A stretch of DNA of 64,000 nucleotides from Gigaspora margarita (GCA_009809945.1 WTPW01000151.1:221929-285928), one strand, 5' to 3'. Shown: positions 22,320-34,517, counted from the stretch's first letter. The notes: generated from the sequence alone by a model not told the origin. Made by a program: numbers and translations.

Positions 22320-23843
22320 TTAATGATCAACAACAATATATTTATATGGTACTAACTCAACATAGTTTTCCATTTCCTTTTTAATATTATCATCTAAGTC
22401 TAAATATTCGTATACACCCACATAATTCAAAGTTTTGTTTCGCATGCAGAATTCGACTAGTGCTTTGGAAATTCTCTCGTTATTAAGGCAATAAATTACC
22501 ATTTTTTTTAAAGGTGCATTGCAATGATTGAACAAAATATCTGTAAATGGTTCTAGCCAAATACCTCCTAAGTCAAAATATTGCAATGTTAACGGCAATA
22601 TTTCTGAAAACTGAATAACTCGTATTTTCATTACTTCTTCGGGTATGTCGTAAACATCATCGCACCATAACGTGAGAAATTGAAGTTTTTGTAAATTACC
22701 AATGAGCTCTACAAGTTGTGGGGAAAACCCAATCTCCTGAATACTGAGGTATGTAATATTTGGACAGAATGACTTAAGTGCTTCTAGTAATAACAGTTCA
22801 TCCTGAAATTCTTCATTTAATTCAAGTTTTAATCTTTGTAATAATATGCCAGACTTTTCGAAAATTAATGCCATAAAATGCGTATCAATCTCACTTTCAA
22901 CCACTTCTAAGGTGCTAATTTTATAATCTAATAATTTTAACGGTTTCGTATTGCAATATCTAATACGAAGTGTTTCTAACTTTTTGCAATTATTAAATAC
23001 TTCAAACTCTGCGTTAAAAACACAAGAACCTAATATAACTTCTTGTAATGAGTTTTTTTGACTTTCTAAAGCTGAAATTACGCCATAGAATTCCATAGAA
23101 TAATATCCAGTTAATCTAAATAGCCTAAGTTGCTCTTGTGATTTAATAATGTATATAAGGGTATGAAATATCTGTTGTTCATAATCAGAATCCAAGTAGT
23201 TAAGTTCTATAGTATTAATTTTCGTAGTATTTTTTGCCAAGGTCCTTAATAATGTAGTGATACTTTCAATGTTGTTATCATACATAACGCCCAAAGAAAG
23301 ATGTTGGATTCGCGAGAAAAATTGCTTATTTTCTCCTAATGTGTAAAAAATCTCTGGCTTTAATTCAAGAGATTGCGAAAAACCTAAAACTAATTTATGT
23401 AAAGTGGCTCCACTTTCAATGAATAATTTGAATAGTAAATTAATTATGTGATTCTTCTCTGCACCATAAATGAATTCTGAATCATTTAGCTTGAAAGTGA
23501 TCCATTTTCTGACTTTACTTTCTAAATTCCATAGATCAAGAACCTTTAAAAACCTTGCATAATCTAATAGTGTATTGGAAAATTCTTCATTTATTCCACG
23601 TTCTTCTAAACATTCTTTTAAAATGAATTTATCGTCTTCGCCAAGAGATGAAAAATATTTAGAAATGAATAAAGGCCTTCGATCGGATGAAAATGGATCT
23701 TGCCAAAGAATAGGTACTGCCATTTTGCACCAATGTCGACTCACAAGTGCGCACGAGTATAAGGAAGAAATTTCATTATTTAGTTTGTTAAGAATATTCT
23801 CCATTAATTCTGGCATATCACCCATAAGTATTTTAGACGCCAT
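22320..23843 (-). CDS. F-box protein with leucine-rich C-terminal region, copy A
   Basis: 507 codons in one exon. An F-box lies at about residues 8-50: 'DMPELMENILNKLNNEISS', then 'YSCALVSRHWCKMAVPILW'. The rest (about 150-490) is irregular leucine-rich repeats such as 'LETLRIRYCNTKPLKLLD' and 'LQKLQFLTLWCDDVYDIP'. F-box proteins bind Skp1 in SCF ubiquitin ligases, with the LRR region selecting the substrate; the target here is unknown. Glomeromycotina have large F-box families of this layout. The start is the first ATG, shared with copy B (MASKI), about 70 bp below a TATA box. Against copy B (505 codons) all length differences are whole codons, so both have probably been under constraint. 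The antisense 92-codon frame at 23575-23853 is a shadow. Confidence 0.93.
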   Translation of the reverse strand: MASKILMGDMPELMENILNKLNNEISSLYSCALVSRHWCKMAVPILWQDPFSSDRRPLFISKYFSSLGEDDKFILKECLEERGINEEFSNTLLDYARFLKVLDLWNLESKVRKWITFKLNDSEFIYGAEKNHIINLLFKLFIESGATLHKLVLGFSQSLELKPEIFYTLGENKQFFSRIQHLSLGVMYDNNIESITTLLRTLAKNTTKINTIELNYLDSDYEQQIFHTLIYIIKSQEQLRLFRLTGYYSMEFYGVISALESQKNSLQEVILGSCVFNAEFEVFNNCKKLETLRIRYCNTKPLKLLDYKISTLEVVESEIDTHFMALIFEKSGILLQRLKLELNEEFQDELLLLEALKSFCPNITYLSIQEIGFSPQLVELIGNLQKLQFLTLWCDDVYDIPEEVMKIRVIQFSEILPLTLQYFDLGGIWLEPFTDILFNHCNAPLKKMVIYCLNNERISKALVEFCMRNKTLNYVGVYEYLDLDDNIKKEMENYVELVPYKYIVVDH

Positions 23844-23909
23844 AGTTCTGTAGTTTTGTGTTTATAAAATTGAAAAGAGTTTTAGAAAATTTTTTCAACA
23901 TAGCATAGT

Positions 23910-23919
23910 CTATAAATAG
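23910..23919 (-). promoter_or_regulatory. TATA box of F-box gene, copy A
   Basis: CTATAAATAG, read CTATTTATAG on the gene strand, about 67-76 bp upstream of the ATG. It is conserved in sequence and setting in copy B (56978-56987), next to 'cccacggtcctac'. Confidence 0.55.
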
Positions 23920-24394
23920 TAGGACCGTGGGAAATGCATCAATCAGATGATCTATTCTGATAAAAATCAATTGAGTATGACGCGTCTGAACTGTCAGGTT
24001 ATGTCGATCACCAAATCGAAAGAATGTAAACTTTAAGATATGGTGCAGACCTTTTTTATTTAATAATTGATAGTTAAAGACACGTATAAATAAAGTTCGT
24101 GTTGAAAATTTTTATTTAGAAGTCAAATTGTGTGAGTGAAATATTGTGTTATTTACAAGGTTTATTTCATTTTTCATACTTTTTCGTTATGTTACGTGAT
24201 CTTGTGATTTAGTTGACCTGAACCGGTAATGATTTCAGATGTAAATTTACGTTAGATTATAATAAGAAACGCGCCGGGCAAATGCAGTGAGCTATGCGAA
24301 ATATAATTAATTTTTGTGTATCAAAATTTTAGGATTGAATTTAGTGTAGGTCGTTCTATAGCAAATTAGTGTAATTTTTTTTTTGTAAATATAT

Positions 24395-26930
24395 TGTTTA
24401 TAGTTGATAGAGGTATTGATATGTAAGGTAGGGAAGGAATAGATAGAAAGTAGCATGATGCTATGGAAATTATTCAGTCAAGATAATTGACATTAAGTTT
24501 GAACTTGGATGTTTGTGTATAAATTTTTCTGCCAAAAAACTTAGTAGATAATGTTGCAGAAATATCAAATGTGTATAGGTTTTGGATTTTGTTAGAGTTG
24601 AGTAAGCAGCCTGTACAGAAGTTGCAAAAAAGTATCAGGTAATGGATATAGTGAAGTATTAGTTTCATCAATTTTAGAAGTCAAGTATGTAATAGATATA
24701 GATTTGTCTGTTGCAAAGTGTCATGTTTTTCAATAATAATACTATTATCTTTACAGGTTATAAGCCAAGGTTTGGCTTTGAGATTAAAATTTTCAGTAAT
24801 AAAAGAAAGTGAGTTAGCAGTGGAAGCTGAAATGTAGAAGAGAGTTGTCTTTTTAATAACTTTATATATTTACTGTATGATTAGTTTAGTTTGAGAATAT
24901 GATTTGGAATTTGTAGTAATTAACAGCCAAAAAATTTGAAGGAAGTATGCAGGGGTTGAGTTTGGATAAAAGTATTGAGAAATGTAATTGAGGTTAAATG
25001 GTTGGTATTAGAGACCAGTACTGACTTGTGAAGATTAACTTTTATATTTGTAATTTGGTAAAATGATGAAGCTGTTTGTAAGATTTGTTGTAGCTATTAA
25101 GGCAAATTGGGCATGTATTATTGAGATTTCTATTGAACATAAATTTTTTGGAGAAAAAAAGAATATGACCATTTTTCTATTGTTTGGAATTTGTTGTAAA
25201 ATGATACATTGGTTAAAGAGAGCTGGAATTGAATAATAGTCTGTAATCTATAATGTTAAGCATTTTATAGTTAATACCTGAAGGGCCACAAGCTTTTTTA
25301 TTTGAAAATTGATTAATAGTATTTGACTTCTTCTATAGAGATTTCAATAAGTGCAGTATTGTACCAAAATGATAGAATAGTTAAAGAAGAGTTATATTCT
25401 ACTTCCTATTCAGTTTTAAGGTGCTTTGATTATGTGGTTTATGGCAATCCATTCACAGAAGTGTGATTGGATATGTTGTTTAATGAGTAATTGGTCAGTA
25501 ATAATATTGTTCTCTGTTTTAATATTATCAAAATGTACAGAGTCTGTGTATCTATTAAGTATGCTATTAATCATTTTGGTATGTTGAGTAAGAATTTTTT
25601 CACATCTAGTATTAATAGCAAAGTTGATATAGTATAGAAGATATTGTGAATTTTCAAGGTTTCTGACATTGCATAAATGTTTTCAGGCTACTTTGATTTG
25701 CTAAAGCTATTAAGAAAGGGTTTTATTATGTAAAGGAGGTTGAAAAATATTAAAATTATACTTGGAGTTAATATATTGAATTTGTATATAATATTTGAAG
25801 GTAAAGGATGATAATAAGTAAGGCAAATTTTGTTTGGTTTATAATATTTTCTAGATTTTGGAGGTCTTTATAGAGATTTATAGTCTTAGGTGAAAAGGTG
25901 TAGTGGAAGTTACAAACTAAAAATTTTTTATTAGACATTTTTTGAAGAGCAGATATAATAATACTAGTTTGAATTTTATGCCAAGTACATTTTAATAATT
26001 CAAAGTATAGTTGGTAAGTGAAGTAATGAATAAAAAAAAAGTCTACACATCTCTTGGTTTATTGCTTTGTAGTTAAACACTCTATGTTTTACTGGGTTTT
26101 GTATCTAAGTTTAGATAATAAAACAAATAAAAATGTCCAATTAGAGATCAGAATAAGGTAATCACTATATATAGATATTGTAAGCTTCTAAAAAGTAAAG
26201 TCAATAAGAAATAGAATAATAGAATCATATGCCCAAATATAGTCAATATGGCTATAAAGATTATTATATTGTTAGGTATGTTGTAGCTTGTTGGTATAAT
26301 CAACAAGGTCACATATATTGTTGTTGTAAAAAAAAATAGTACTATAAACTGCCATATAAACAGCTCAGGTCTGGTACATTCCACCAAAAAAATTAATTAG
26401 TAAAAAAAAGAAAAAAATTAGTAAAAATAAGAGGGGAGGTCTAATATGTGGGGGGCTGTTTATACAGCAGTTTACGGTAGTTTTATTTGGATACTAAAAT
26501 TAACAAGAGTAATAGAATACAAGTTAGTAAATAGTGCTTATTGGATTCAAAATATTATTTATCTTAAGTTTTATTACAGTATTGGTGGTTTATAAAAGAG
26601 ATATAAACAGTGATAATTCTAACTTTAAAATTATGCTTGAAAAAGAAATCAATTGCAACTGCTCCACTAGGGTTAATATTGTAAAATAACATTTAAGTGA
26701 GTTGTTAGTTATCAATTTAGTACCTTCTGCAGAACTATCTAAGCTGGACCAAAAATAGGTAAACTGTGGAATATTAAAAAACTTTTTAGATTTGAGAATA
26801 AGATTTTTGTTTCAGCTATGCTAAGATATTTAAGTTGTTTTCAAAACAGAATTTTTTCTAAAGCTGTTTTTTAGTTAGATTGTTATAGCCTTGTACATTA
26901 TGTATTGCAATATTGAGTTTTAATATTGAG
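24395..26930 (-). pseudogene. Degenerate non-LTR retrotransposon (LINE), endonuclease and RT
   Basis: Read on the minus strand from 26.92 kb down. An AP-endonuclease start 'LNIAIHNVQGYN' (about 26881-26918) is followed by 'LSIAETKI' (about 26811-26840) and 'TYFWSSLDSSAEGTKLI' (about 26700-26750). An RT fingers motif 'KACGPSGINYKML' lies at about 25255-25300. A Cys pair 'CTGCLLNSN' with 'LSTKFFG' (about 24530-24635) comes next. The last part aligns with the second LINE at 63700-63900 ('CTNCSLNSN', 'HATKFFG', 'LNANHLDLI'), so the two belong to one family. Many stops and frameshifts. The RNase H part is missing: homology ends at about 24400, right at the end of segmental duplication copy A. A MITE (26340-26479) lies inside it. 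Confidence 0.75.
26340..26479 (+). mobile_element. MITE family TACTATAAACTGC, copy 1
   Basis: About 140 bp. Inverted ends TACTATAAACTGCCATATAA and GCAGTTTACGGTA, with inner 'gtctggtacattccaccaaa' and a GGGG-rich part. Copies at 39948-40083 (same orientation) and 44047-44186 (inverted). Target duplication not clear. Confidence 0.8.
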
Positions 26931-26934
26931 AATG

Positions 26935-28185
26935 AATTATAAGTATTGGAGATATTGTAGCTAATATATGGGTGATCCAAGTATTAACTAGAGTTAATAA
27001 AGTTATTGTTAGAGCTAGAAGTCATACTTTCATTATTACAAACTCTTAAAACCTTTATTTACTACCTGCTAAACATTTATTTTTTCAACCTCATAAATTA
27101 TCTATTAATATTATTGCACTTATATATAAAACTGCTAATCCTATTTTACTCAACTATACAATTATATTACTCTCCCAAAATACAACTTACTAAACTCTTC
27201 AAATAAATCTATTAAAGAAGAGGAAGCTTATATTTAGATAAAAATTTGTTGTAGTATAGTAAATCCTCAAAGGGATAGGATAAAATAAAATCTAAAAATT
27301 GTATTAGTCTTTTGTAAAGTCACTTGCTGTATACTCAGCTTTTATAGTTATGAAGAGTTTCTTAGTCTGCTTAGGGCCCCTGAATACTGCATAGTACTAT
27401 TAATTAAACCTCCATGACCAAGGACCATTTCCATACAAACTAAATTTATAAACTTATACACCATACATTAGTTTTATGTAAAATTGTACATTAAACATTT
27501 TTATTAACAAATGATTTTTGTACACTGAATATTACATAAAAAAATTTTTTTCAAAGTACTATAAATTTAGATTTCAATGCTATTCTAAATTTTTTTATTA
27601 AAGTTTAGCATTCATAACTCCAGATTTTATCCAAATAATTTCTTCTATTGATTTAAATTGCTAACAACATTACATATTGGTTTAAAAAAAAATGAAGTTG
27701 TTTTACTTTCATTAATTCAAATGAAAAAATTAGTTAGTTTATACCAGTTGAAACTATATTAATGGGCTGCCAATATGCTAAAAGTATACTAATATTTAGT
27801 TAGCCAACTAGCCAAATATTGACAGAACTTGCAAAATGCTAACAATTACTAGTATATATTCTGTACATTTAGTAGCTCATGAATATAGTTTTAACTAGAG
27901 TGAACTAATACTGATTTTTTCATTTGAACTAGTAAATTCTGTATGTAGAGGTAAATATTTATTACAAATCTGTACATGATAGTAAAATTTATTATTGATT
28001 TGTATGTAGAAGTAAAAACTTGTTTACTAAATTCTGTACTTTGAGCTTTGGGCAAATTTCTATATCCTTACACTAATAACTGTCGAACTTTCTCTTAAAA
28101 TAGGTACTTCTGAACAACGAGGTTCTAATCAGTATATTCAGGGGCCCTGTCTGCTCTGTGTATTGTATCTAAATATTATTAACTT
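26935..28185. other. AT-rich stretch without a recognised gene
   Basis: The first 300 bp may be the 5' end of the LINE on the minus strand, though I see no motif. The open frame at 27006-27206 (plus) is a low-complexity shadow. 27400-28140 is plain AT-rich sequence. Confidence 0.4.
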
Positions 28186-28510
28186 AGTTCTTTACAAATT
28201 AGAATCAATTATAAAATTTAGAGGTCATAGAAATTTATATAATTTTATTAATAAAATATTATATTACTTGAAATTTTACCAATTGATTCTAATTTCTTGA
28301 ACTAAATAAACTTATTCACATCAAAATATATATTATTTCAATACATTTTATTATATTTTTCTTAAAATTTGATAAAAAATATACTTTATTTTGAAAATTA
28401 TTACATATTAAAAATTCAATATCAAGCATTTTTGCTTTAAAATTTAACTTATTTAGTACAAAAAGTTATAATTATTAGTAAAACTTCAAGTAATATAATA
28501 TTTTTAAAAG
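28185..28510. repeat. Palindromic satellite S2, isolated unit
   Basis: Contains a long inverted repeat around 'ttttattaataaaa' and a 'taaataaacttattca' stretch, as in the array at 60780-62000. A second isolated unit is at 29500-29840. Confidence 0.55.
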
Positions 28511-28514
28511 GGTG

Positions 28515-28810
28515 TAGCACCTTAGAGAAGTGGTCAAAGTGTCATCCCCAAGTAGCAGATTGACAGCTCAAATCTTACTGCTGACGTTTTGGAGTTAAAT
28601 CTGTGTTTGGTAATTGTGGCTTCTGATCGGTTGGGCACAAAACCTGTAACCTTGGTTCTACCATCTCAAATAGGAGCCCATAGGCACAATGGTATACTAT
28701 ATCACAAATTTAGAGAACTGGAAAAAACCTACAAGAACCCATTTAGCAAGACATGAGTTAGGAGGTAGTGAAAATTAGTTCTTATAGTATACGCCAAAGA
28801 AGGGGGACAT
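28515..28810 (+). mobile_element. Possible tRNA-derived SINE
   Basis: Starts with a tRNA-like head: 'ttagagaagtggtcaaag' as an A box (TAGCTCAGTGG-like), and 'cagctcaaatctta' about 45 bp on as a B box (GTTCAAATC-like). A non-repetitive body follows. No clear A tail or target duplication, so this is weak. Confidence 0.4.
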
Positions 28811-29079
28811 CTAAAGTGGAGTAGATTCTTATAATATATTTTATTGAATTAACTTTAGAGTTAGGGTCATCTTAAATCTGGGTTAGAGAGGTTTTAGATT
28901 ATAATATATAAGCAAAGTTGCCTTCCTAACATATTTAATTAAAATACCAAGGTAGGTTTAGACTATTATTTTTTGTATTTTTCAAGGGTTTGCTTCTCTT
29001 TTTTGTTTGCTTTGCTAAAGATTATCAAAATTTGATAATTTGATTGGCCAATTGTCATGTAATTCTACTCTGTTTAGAT

Positions 29080-29460
29080 GATCCCCAAAGAAGGCAGTAC
29101 TATGATCAGAATGAACCTAATGAGGGCAGGTAGCCTCTGGTTACCAAATCTGGGCGATAGTGCATGTATGGAATATGAAAGTTGTTCCAGTAGGCACTAT
29201 GTGTGAGGGTAAAGTAGCTCTTAGATCATTGATTATCTAAAAGAGATGTGGCCTTACAATATCTACTTAATGTAGTGTGTCAGGTAGTAATAGGAGGACC
29301 ATGAACCAGAAAGTTTAAATAGACAATTTATGTAGTTGGGTTGTAGGTATGGCAGCTAGTGTAGAACCTTCGGGCGGACTACTTAAATTAGGCACCAAAA
29401 GTGCATGTATGGCTAGTTGTATCCTCATTTATATAACAAATATTACGTTACTATAACTCA
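29080..29460 (+). mobile_element. Retroposon, diverged copy of the 1450-1972 family
   Basis: Shares 'gtgtagaaccttcgggcgg', 'ggtatggcagctag' and 'ggctagttgtatcctc' in the same order with the copy at 1.45-1.97 kb. It has an extra stretch of about 30 bp after 'gggcgg', and its A tail is no longer visible. Confidence 0.65.
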
Positions 29461-29499
29461 TAATAAAATCCTGGCCATAGTACATGGCCTCTAAACTTT

Positions 29500-29840
29500 A
29501 AAAAAATACATATATATATATAATATTTTTAATAATTTTATTAATAAAATTATACAAATTTCTATGATTCTCTAAATTTACTAATTGTTTCTAACTTTTT
29601 TGCAATAAGTAAATTTGTTTAGCACTAAAAAAATACATCATTTTACTATATTTTATTTTTATTTTTTTTTTAAAAAATTTGAGGCAAAGATGCTTAAATT
29701 TGAATTGTTGATGAAATATTTTCTAAAATTAAGTAACCTTTTTTACAAATTTTAAAAAAATAGAATAAAATATACCAATTGATATATTTTTTAATTCTAA
29801 ACAAGCGTACTTAGTGTAATAAGTTATAATTACACAATTT
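29500..29840. repeat. Palindromic satellite S2, isolated unit
   Basis: Inverted repeat around 'ttttattaataaaa', then 'gtttagcactaaaaaaatac' and 'aaagttataatta'-type elements as in the 60.8-62 kb array. Confidence 0.5.
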
Positions 29841-29847
29841 CTAGTAA

Positions 29848-30059
29848 GGACGCTGACATTTATTACCTAATATCCATTTACTATAGGGGCTTACCCCCCC
29901 CCCACCCCCAGGTAAGATTTTATTTTAGCCAATCAAATTTAATTAACTAACTAAGGTAAGATTTTTCTTGACCCCCCACCCCCTAAAATAACTAACCAAG
30001 GTAAGATTTTTCTTGACCCCCCCACCCCCTAAAATATTATCTAATAAATGTCAGCGCCC
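29848..30059. mobile_element. MITE with TIR GGRCGCTGACA and TAA duplication
   Basis: Ends GGACGCTGACATTTATTA and TAATAAATGTCAGCGCCC, flanked by TAA (29845-29847 and 30060-30062). The interior has two tandem copies of 'ggtaagatttttcttgaccc' with C-rich tracts. A related left end is at 60657. The TWA duplication suggests PIF/Harbinger. Confidence 0.85.
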
Positions 30060-30265
30060 TAATATAATATTTTTAATAATTTTATTAATAAAATTATACA
30101 AACTGATTTAATTCTATAAATTTTATTAATAAAATCTAATTTTATGTTCTAAGGAAACATATCTAGTCTAAAAAATACATATATACTATATATTTCCAAA
30201 ATATGCTTCTTTTTTGGACGATTTTAAACACAAAAAATCAGAGGGCAGCTTATTTTAAGATTTAA

Positions 30266-30798
30266 TTCGTGATCCGTATACCAACCAGTGAAAATATATA
30301 GTAAAATGTGGGGTAAATTAATTAGTGTTTTTTCAAATTTCAGGAATCTGGCACTGTCCGAGCAATAGCGACTTTTTTTACTAAGCTAACCTTTCTTCTC
30401 CACTAAACGAAAGTTGTAGAGCACATTCTTGCAATTCTAACCATGGTAAAATCATTAAAATCGGCCCAGTAGATCACAAGATATCATTAAAAAACATTTC
30501 GCGACCATATAAAGTTCTTATGTAAACAATATTATTGTTTACATAGAAACTTTATATGGTCGCGAAAAGTTTTTTAATGATATCTTGTGATCTACTGGGC
30601 CGATTTTAATGATTTTACCACGGTTAGAATCGCAAGAATGTGCTCTACAACTTTCGTTTAGTGGAGAAGAAAGGTTAGCTTAGTAAAAAAAGTCGCTATT
30701 GCTCGGACAGTGCCAGATTCCTGAAATTTGAAAAAACACTAATTAATTTACCCCACATTTTACTATATATTTTCACTGGTTGGTATACGGATCACGAA
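30266..30798. mobile_element. 533-bp near-perfect hairpin element at a TTAA target
   Basis: The whole element is a palindrome with its centre near 30532 ('gtaaacaatattattgttta'). Ends TTCGTGATCCGTATACCAAC and GTTGGTATACGGATCACGAA, flanked by TTAA (30262-30265 and 30799-30802). The arms differ at only a few positions, so insertion or arm homogenisation is recent. A transcript would form a long double-stranded RNA. No coding capacity. Confidence 0.9.
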
Positions 30799-30802
30799 TT
30801 AA

Positions 30803-33280
30803 TTAATTTTTGGTCAATTGCAAATAATTGTTATATAGTAAAGTATAAATCCAGCTATGTAAATAAATATTATTGCTTAAGTAAACTTGTTTGAAAGATT
30901 AAAATATATATTTGCTAAAATCTTTATCAAAATGGATTACTTTTTATTATTTAATATTTGATTTTTTATGTTCAATAAATATATTTTTTAAATTTTTATT
31001 GAAAGTAAAAATTAAAGTTATAATAATAAAAATTTTGTATTTTGATGCAAATTTCAAAATATGCATATTTTGATCTTTCTTACAAGTTTTCTAAGTGAGT
31101 TTAATCAATTTATATAGTAAACTTTGGACTTTACTATGTAGCAAATTATTGAACATAGAGTAGCTTATTTTTGGAGATAGCTTATTTTGGCAATATACAG
31201 TAATATTTAGACTTAGACAGTTTTAGACTTCAGACTTAGACACAGACCAGACTCAAACTTATCTAAAAGTTAAATATTTAATGAACGGACCAAACTCAAA
31301 TTTAACAAAAGTCTGGTCTGGTTTGGGTTTTAGAAGCACTAGATTGTGATAAAACCTCTTAAATATAACTTCCTTATTGATATATTAGTCATAACCTTTT
31401 AATGTTTTTATACAAACAACAAGTTAACTTCATTTTAGATTATTACAATTACTACTACTTGTGAAAAGTTACACTTGTATTGATTATTCAGAATTGGACT
31501 TATTTTGGTCAATAATTTCAAAAGACTTATTAGTATCTTTTGATCTGTTAAATCACTGAAAAATATAGTAATTATCAGATAACCTAGACAAAATTTTTGC
31601 CCAAAATTTTTGAAAAATAGAAATATCTCAAAATTGGCTATCTAAATTTATAGAATCTAATAATTTCTTAGTATTTGACTAATATATTTACTATTTTTCT
31701 TACTGTAAAGCTATTGTTCTTGCAGTTGTACTCACACTGCACTTGCATTTGACACTTGTACTTGCAAATGTTTAGTATTAATACAGTTAATACAATAAAA
31801 TGGTGCACTTAAGTTTATGAAACTCAAAATTTCAAATCTGCTCTATTTGTTCTAATTTGCTCTAATTGCAATGATTAGCTAATCTTTCAAACTTAATTAA
31901 ATCAAAAAAAAACATAAAAAAGGTAACTTTAAAGATGTTTGAAATTATAATTTGTTTAACATTCCCTTATGAAGCTTAAGTGTAGTGAAAAAAGGGTGTT
32001 AAATTAAACAAACATGTTAATATTTCAAAATTAATTAGATTATTACTGGCTAACTTATAACATGTAACTTATTGAAATTCTAAGATGTGATAAATGTTCT
32101 AATTGGCCTGTTTAATTTTAGGGGGACTTTTGGAGCTGGAGAGGAAGAGAACATTAAACAAAATTGTAATTTTGAACAGCCTAAGTATTACAACTATTAT
32201 TGTATTGTACATTAGAAATAGTTTCTTATTGCTTATTGTTCAGTGTTTTGAGCTAAGCTATACTTAGCTATGCTGAGTAAGCACTAGCATAGAAAAATTG
32301 AAAAGTGAATTTATTCATATATTATTAGAAACTGTTCCATTAAATTTTTAATAAACTATTTTTAATCTACTTAAATTTAAAAATTACCTTATTAATAATA
32401 ATTCTGTTTAATTTTTTGATATTTCATTATAATTATAAAATTTTTGAGCTAAGCAAATTTTATTTAAAATCAAAACTAGTACCTTGTGGTTGTAACTTGC
32501 AATATCTTCTAATTGATCTAGTATTTATAATTTTTAGTAGACTTGGTTTGTTATAAAGTAAAAATTCAACAAATGTTGTATATAAAAAATAAAACATAAT
32601 GCCAACATTAATGGTTATATTCTTTTCAAATTTATTACTTATCTCATTTTGAATATAAAAATAAGAAAGTACTTGTATTATTAGACCATAGTATGTTATG
32701 TTTTGTGAATATAGTTCCCTTTAAAAAACCCCTAAAAATGGCATTTAAAAAAGGCCTACTATTGCAATATACTATCAAAAATAGGGCCATCATATAGGCT
32801 AAATACTCAAAAAAGAGAAAATCAACAAAACAAAGGACCTTTAGAAGATCGATTTTTATATTAAAAATTTTATAAAAAAATAAAAACTTTAAAAATTTAT
32901 GCTACAAAATTCTATTAATACAATTTGTTTTATATTTTTAATTAAAAAAATGTTTCTAATCTTGTTCTAAATTGATTTGTAAAAAAATTTTTTTTGAAAT
33001 TTGTTGATTTATCTCTTATCAGTAGCACTCAGCCCATATGTATTTTAAGCACTCAATTTCATAGAAAAAATTTATCTCTGTGATTTGTATAACAAATTAT
33101 ATGACTTATATTACCAATAAAGGCTTTACACCATAAATTGGCTGATTTGTTATTGAGAAATTTAGTATGCTTTCAAATACTTTATATTGGAAACATGATA
33201 AATATTTTTATAACTTGATTATTTTTAAAAATTTACAAGATATAGTAATTTGACAGATTAGAATTAAAATAACTCATTTT
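30803..33280. other. AT-rich stretch without a recognised gene
   Basis: No gene or well-bounded element seen. A short direct-repeat patch around 'cagactcaaac' and 'gacttagacag' lies at 31200-31330. Confidence 0.4.
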
Positions 33281-33500
33281 TCATTAGTTAGGGTTAGGAT
33301 AGGGCAAAGATTGTATATACAGGTTAGAAGAAGGTTAATAGTAAAATTTTGCAAGAAATTTTTTTTGTTAGAATCTAAAGAGTAGTTTCATATACTCAAT
33401 TTTAAGTTACAAATGATTTTTGATAAAACAAACATATGTTTTGAATTTCTGATCATGTAATGCTATACCTGATCTTTAAATTTGATTGGGAGAGCAATAT
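33280..33500 (+). repeat. Dispersed repeat with a telomere-like head, copy 2
   Basis: 'gttagggttaggatagggca' then 'agtaaaattttgcaagaaat', 'ttttttgttagaatctaaag' and 'atttttgat'. Same order as 4970-5170. Confidence 0.6.
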
Positions 33501-33864
33501 ATAAAGTGCATTGCACTAATGCAATGAATAAATTTACTCATATTATAATATATAGTAGTACAGATAAACAGAAATTTATAAAAAGATTAATATTGTACCT
33601 ATGTCTCAAATATCTTTAAATACAAAATAACCAAAGTTGTATGATCAAAAATTAATAACAAGATCTAGATCATTATCTAGAGTATGATAACTTCTTTTTT
33701 TTTACTAAAATAAACCTGTGCTATGAATATAAAAAGGCATTTGAGAGAGGTAATTCCACAAACATATATACAATACAGAATATAATATAATTAAAATTTA
33801 CAGTAAAATTATATAGTAAAACAGATCACAATCAAATTATTAAGAAAGTTATTATAAGATAATT

Positions 33865-34020
33865 ATACAATTATTTTTTTGGTGATTAGAATTTTTTGAG
33901 TTTGTTTTCAATTATATTGCTTGATTATTTTATATGAAGATGAAGAAGACAACCCATATTGTCTTGCTAGAATTTTTTGATAATAACATAAGAGCTTATT
34001 TATTTACAAAAAAATACTCT
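33865..34020. repeat. Dispersed repeat, copy 2 (pair of 6710-6860)
   Basis: Shares 'atatgaagatgaagaagaca' and 'gagcttatttatttacaaaa' with 6710-6860. Confidence 0.7.
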
Positions 34021-34102
34021 TCAATAGATAGTAAAGTTCGACTAGTAATTCAAATAACTTAAGAAATAATATATATTTATATATACTTAATATCGACATC
34101 AT

Positions 34103-34517
34103 AACTTGCTAATAACAAAATAAACTAATTTTATTTAAATATCATTTTGCAGATAGAATGTCATTAAAATTAAATATATATTTTTATTTAGCTACAAAAT
34201 ATATTTCCAACATAAGGATAATATTAAAATAGAAGACTTGGATGCATTGAAAGAATTATAACAATAGTTAGATATTTGGAATTGTTGTATTTGTTGATTC
34301 ACAATTTAAAAAACAAAATACAAGATTAGATATATATAGTCTTGAAGTAATATTTTGGGAGATTTTGAGTTGCTATTTGCCATTTTTTGCTTAGATTTGC
34401 ATGCAAATATTTTAGAAATATATAAAGGTATACAAGAAAAGAAAATAGTCAAAAATTAGTAATTGGGCATGTTAAAGCAACAGCAAAAACAGTCTACAAT
34501 AAGAGCAGAAAAAGAGA
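34103..34517 (+). repeat. Dispersed repeat R390, copy 2
   Basis: Matches 18655-19040, with a 33-bp extra stretch around 34232-34265. The short frame conserved in copy 1 is partly kept here. Confidence 0.7.

Larger units (their letters stand above)
19036..24380. repeat. Segmental duplication, copy A
   Basis: Collinear with 51427-57610 from 'aaaaaaggttgaatttcatt' to 'gtgtaatttttttt'. It carries the F-box gene (minus) and a broken small gene (plus). It lacks the two hairpin insertions of copy B and has an extra 194-bp tandem unit. A partial third copy (equivalent to 19915-20345) is at 58745-59158. Confidence 0.95.

Noticed and set aside
23575..23853. 92-codon antisense frame, also at 56654-56932
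   Set aside because: Conserved only because it overlaps the F-box coding sequence.
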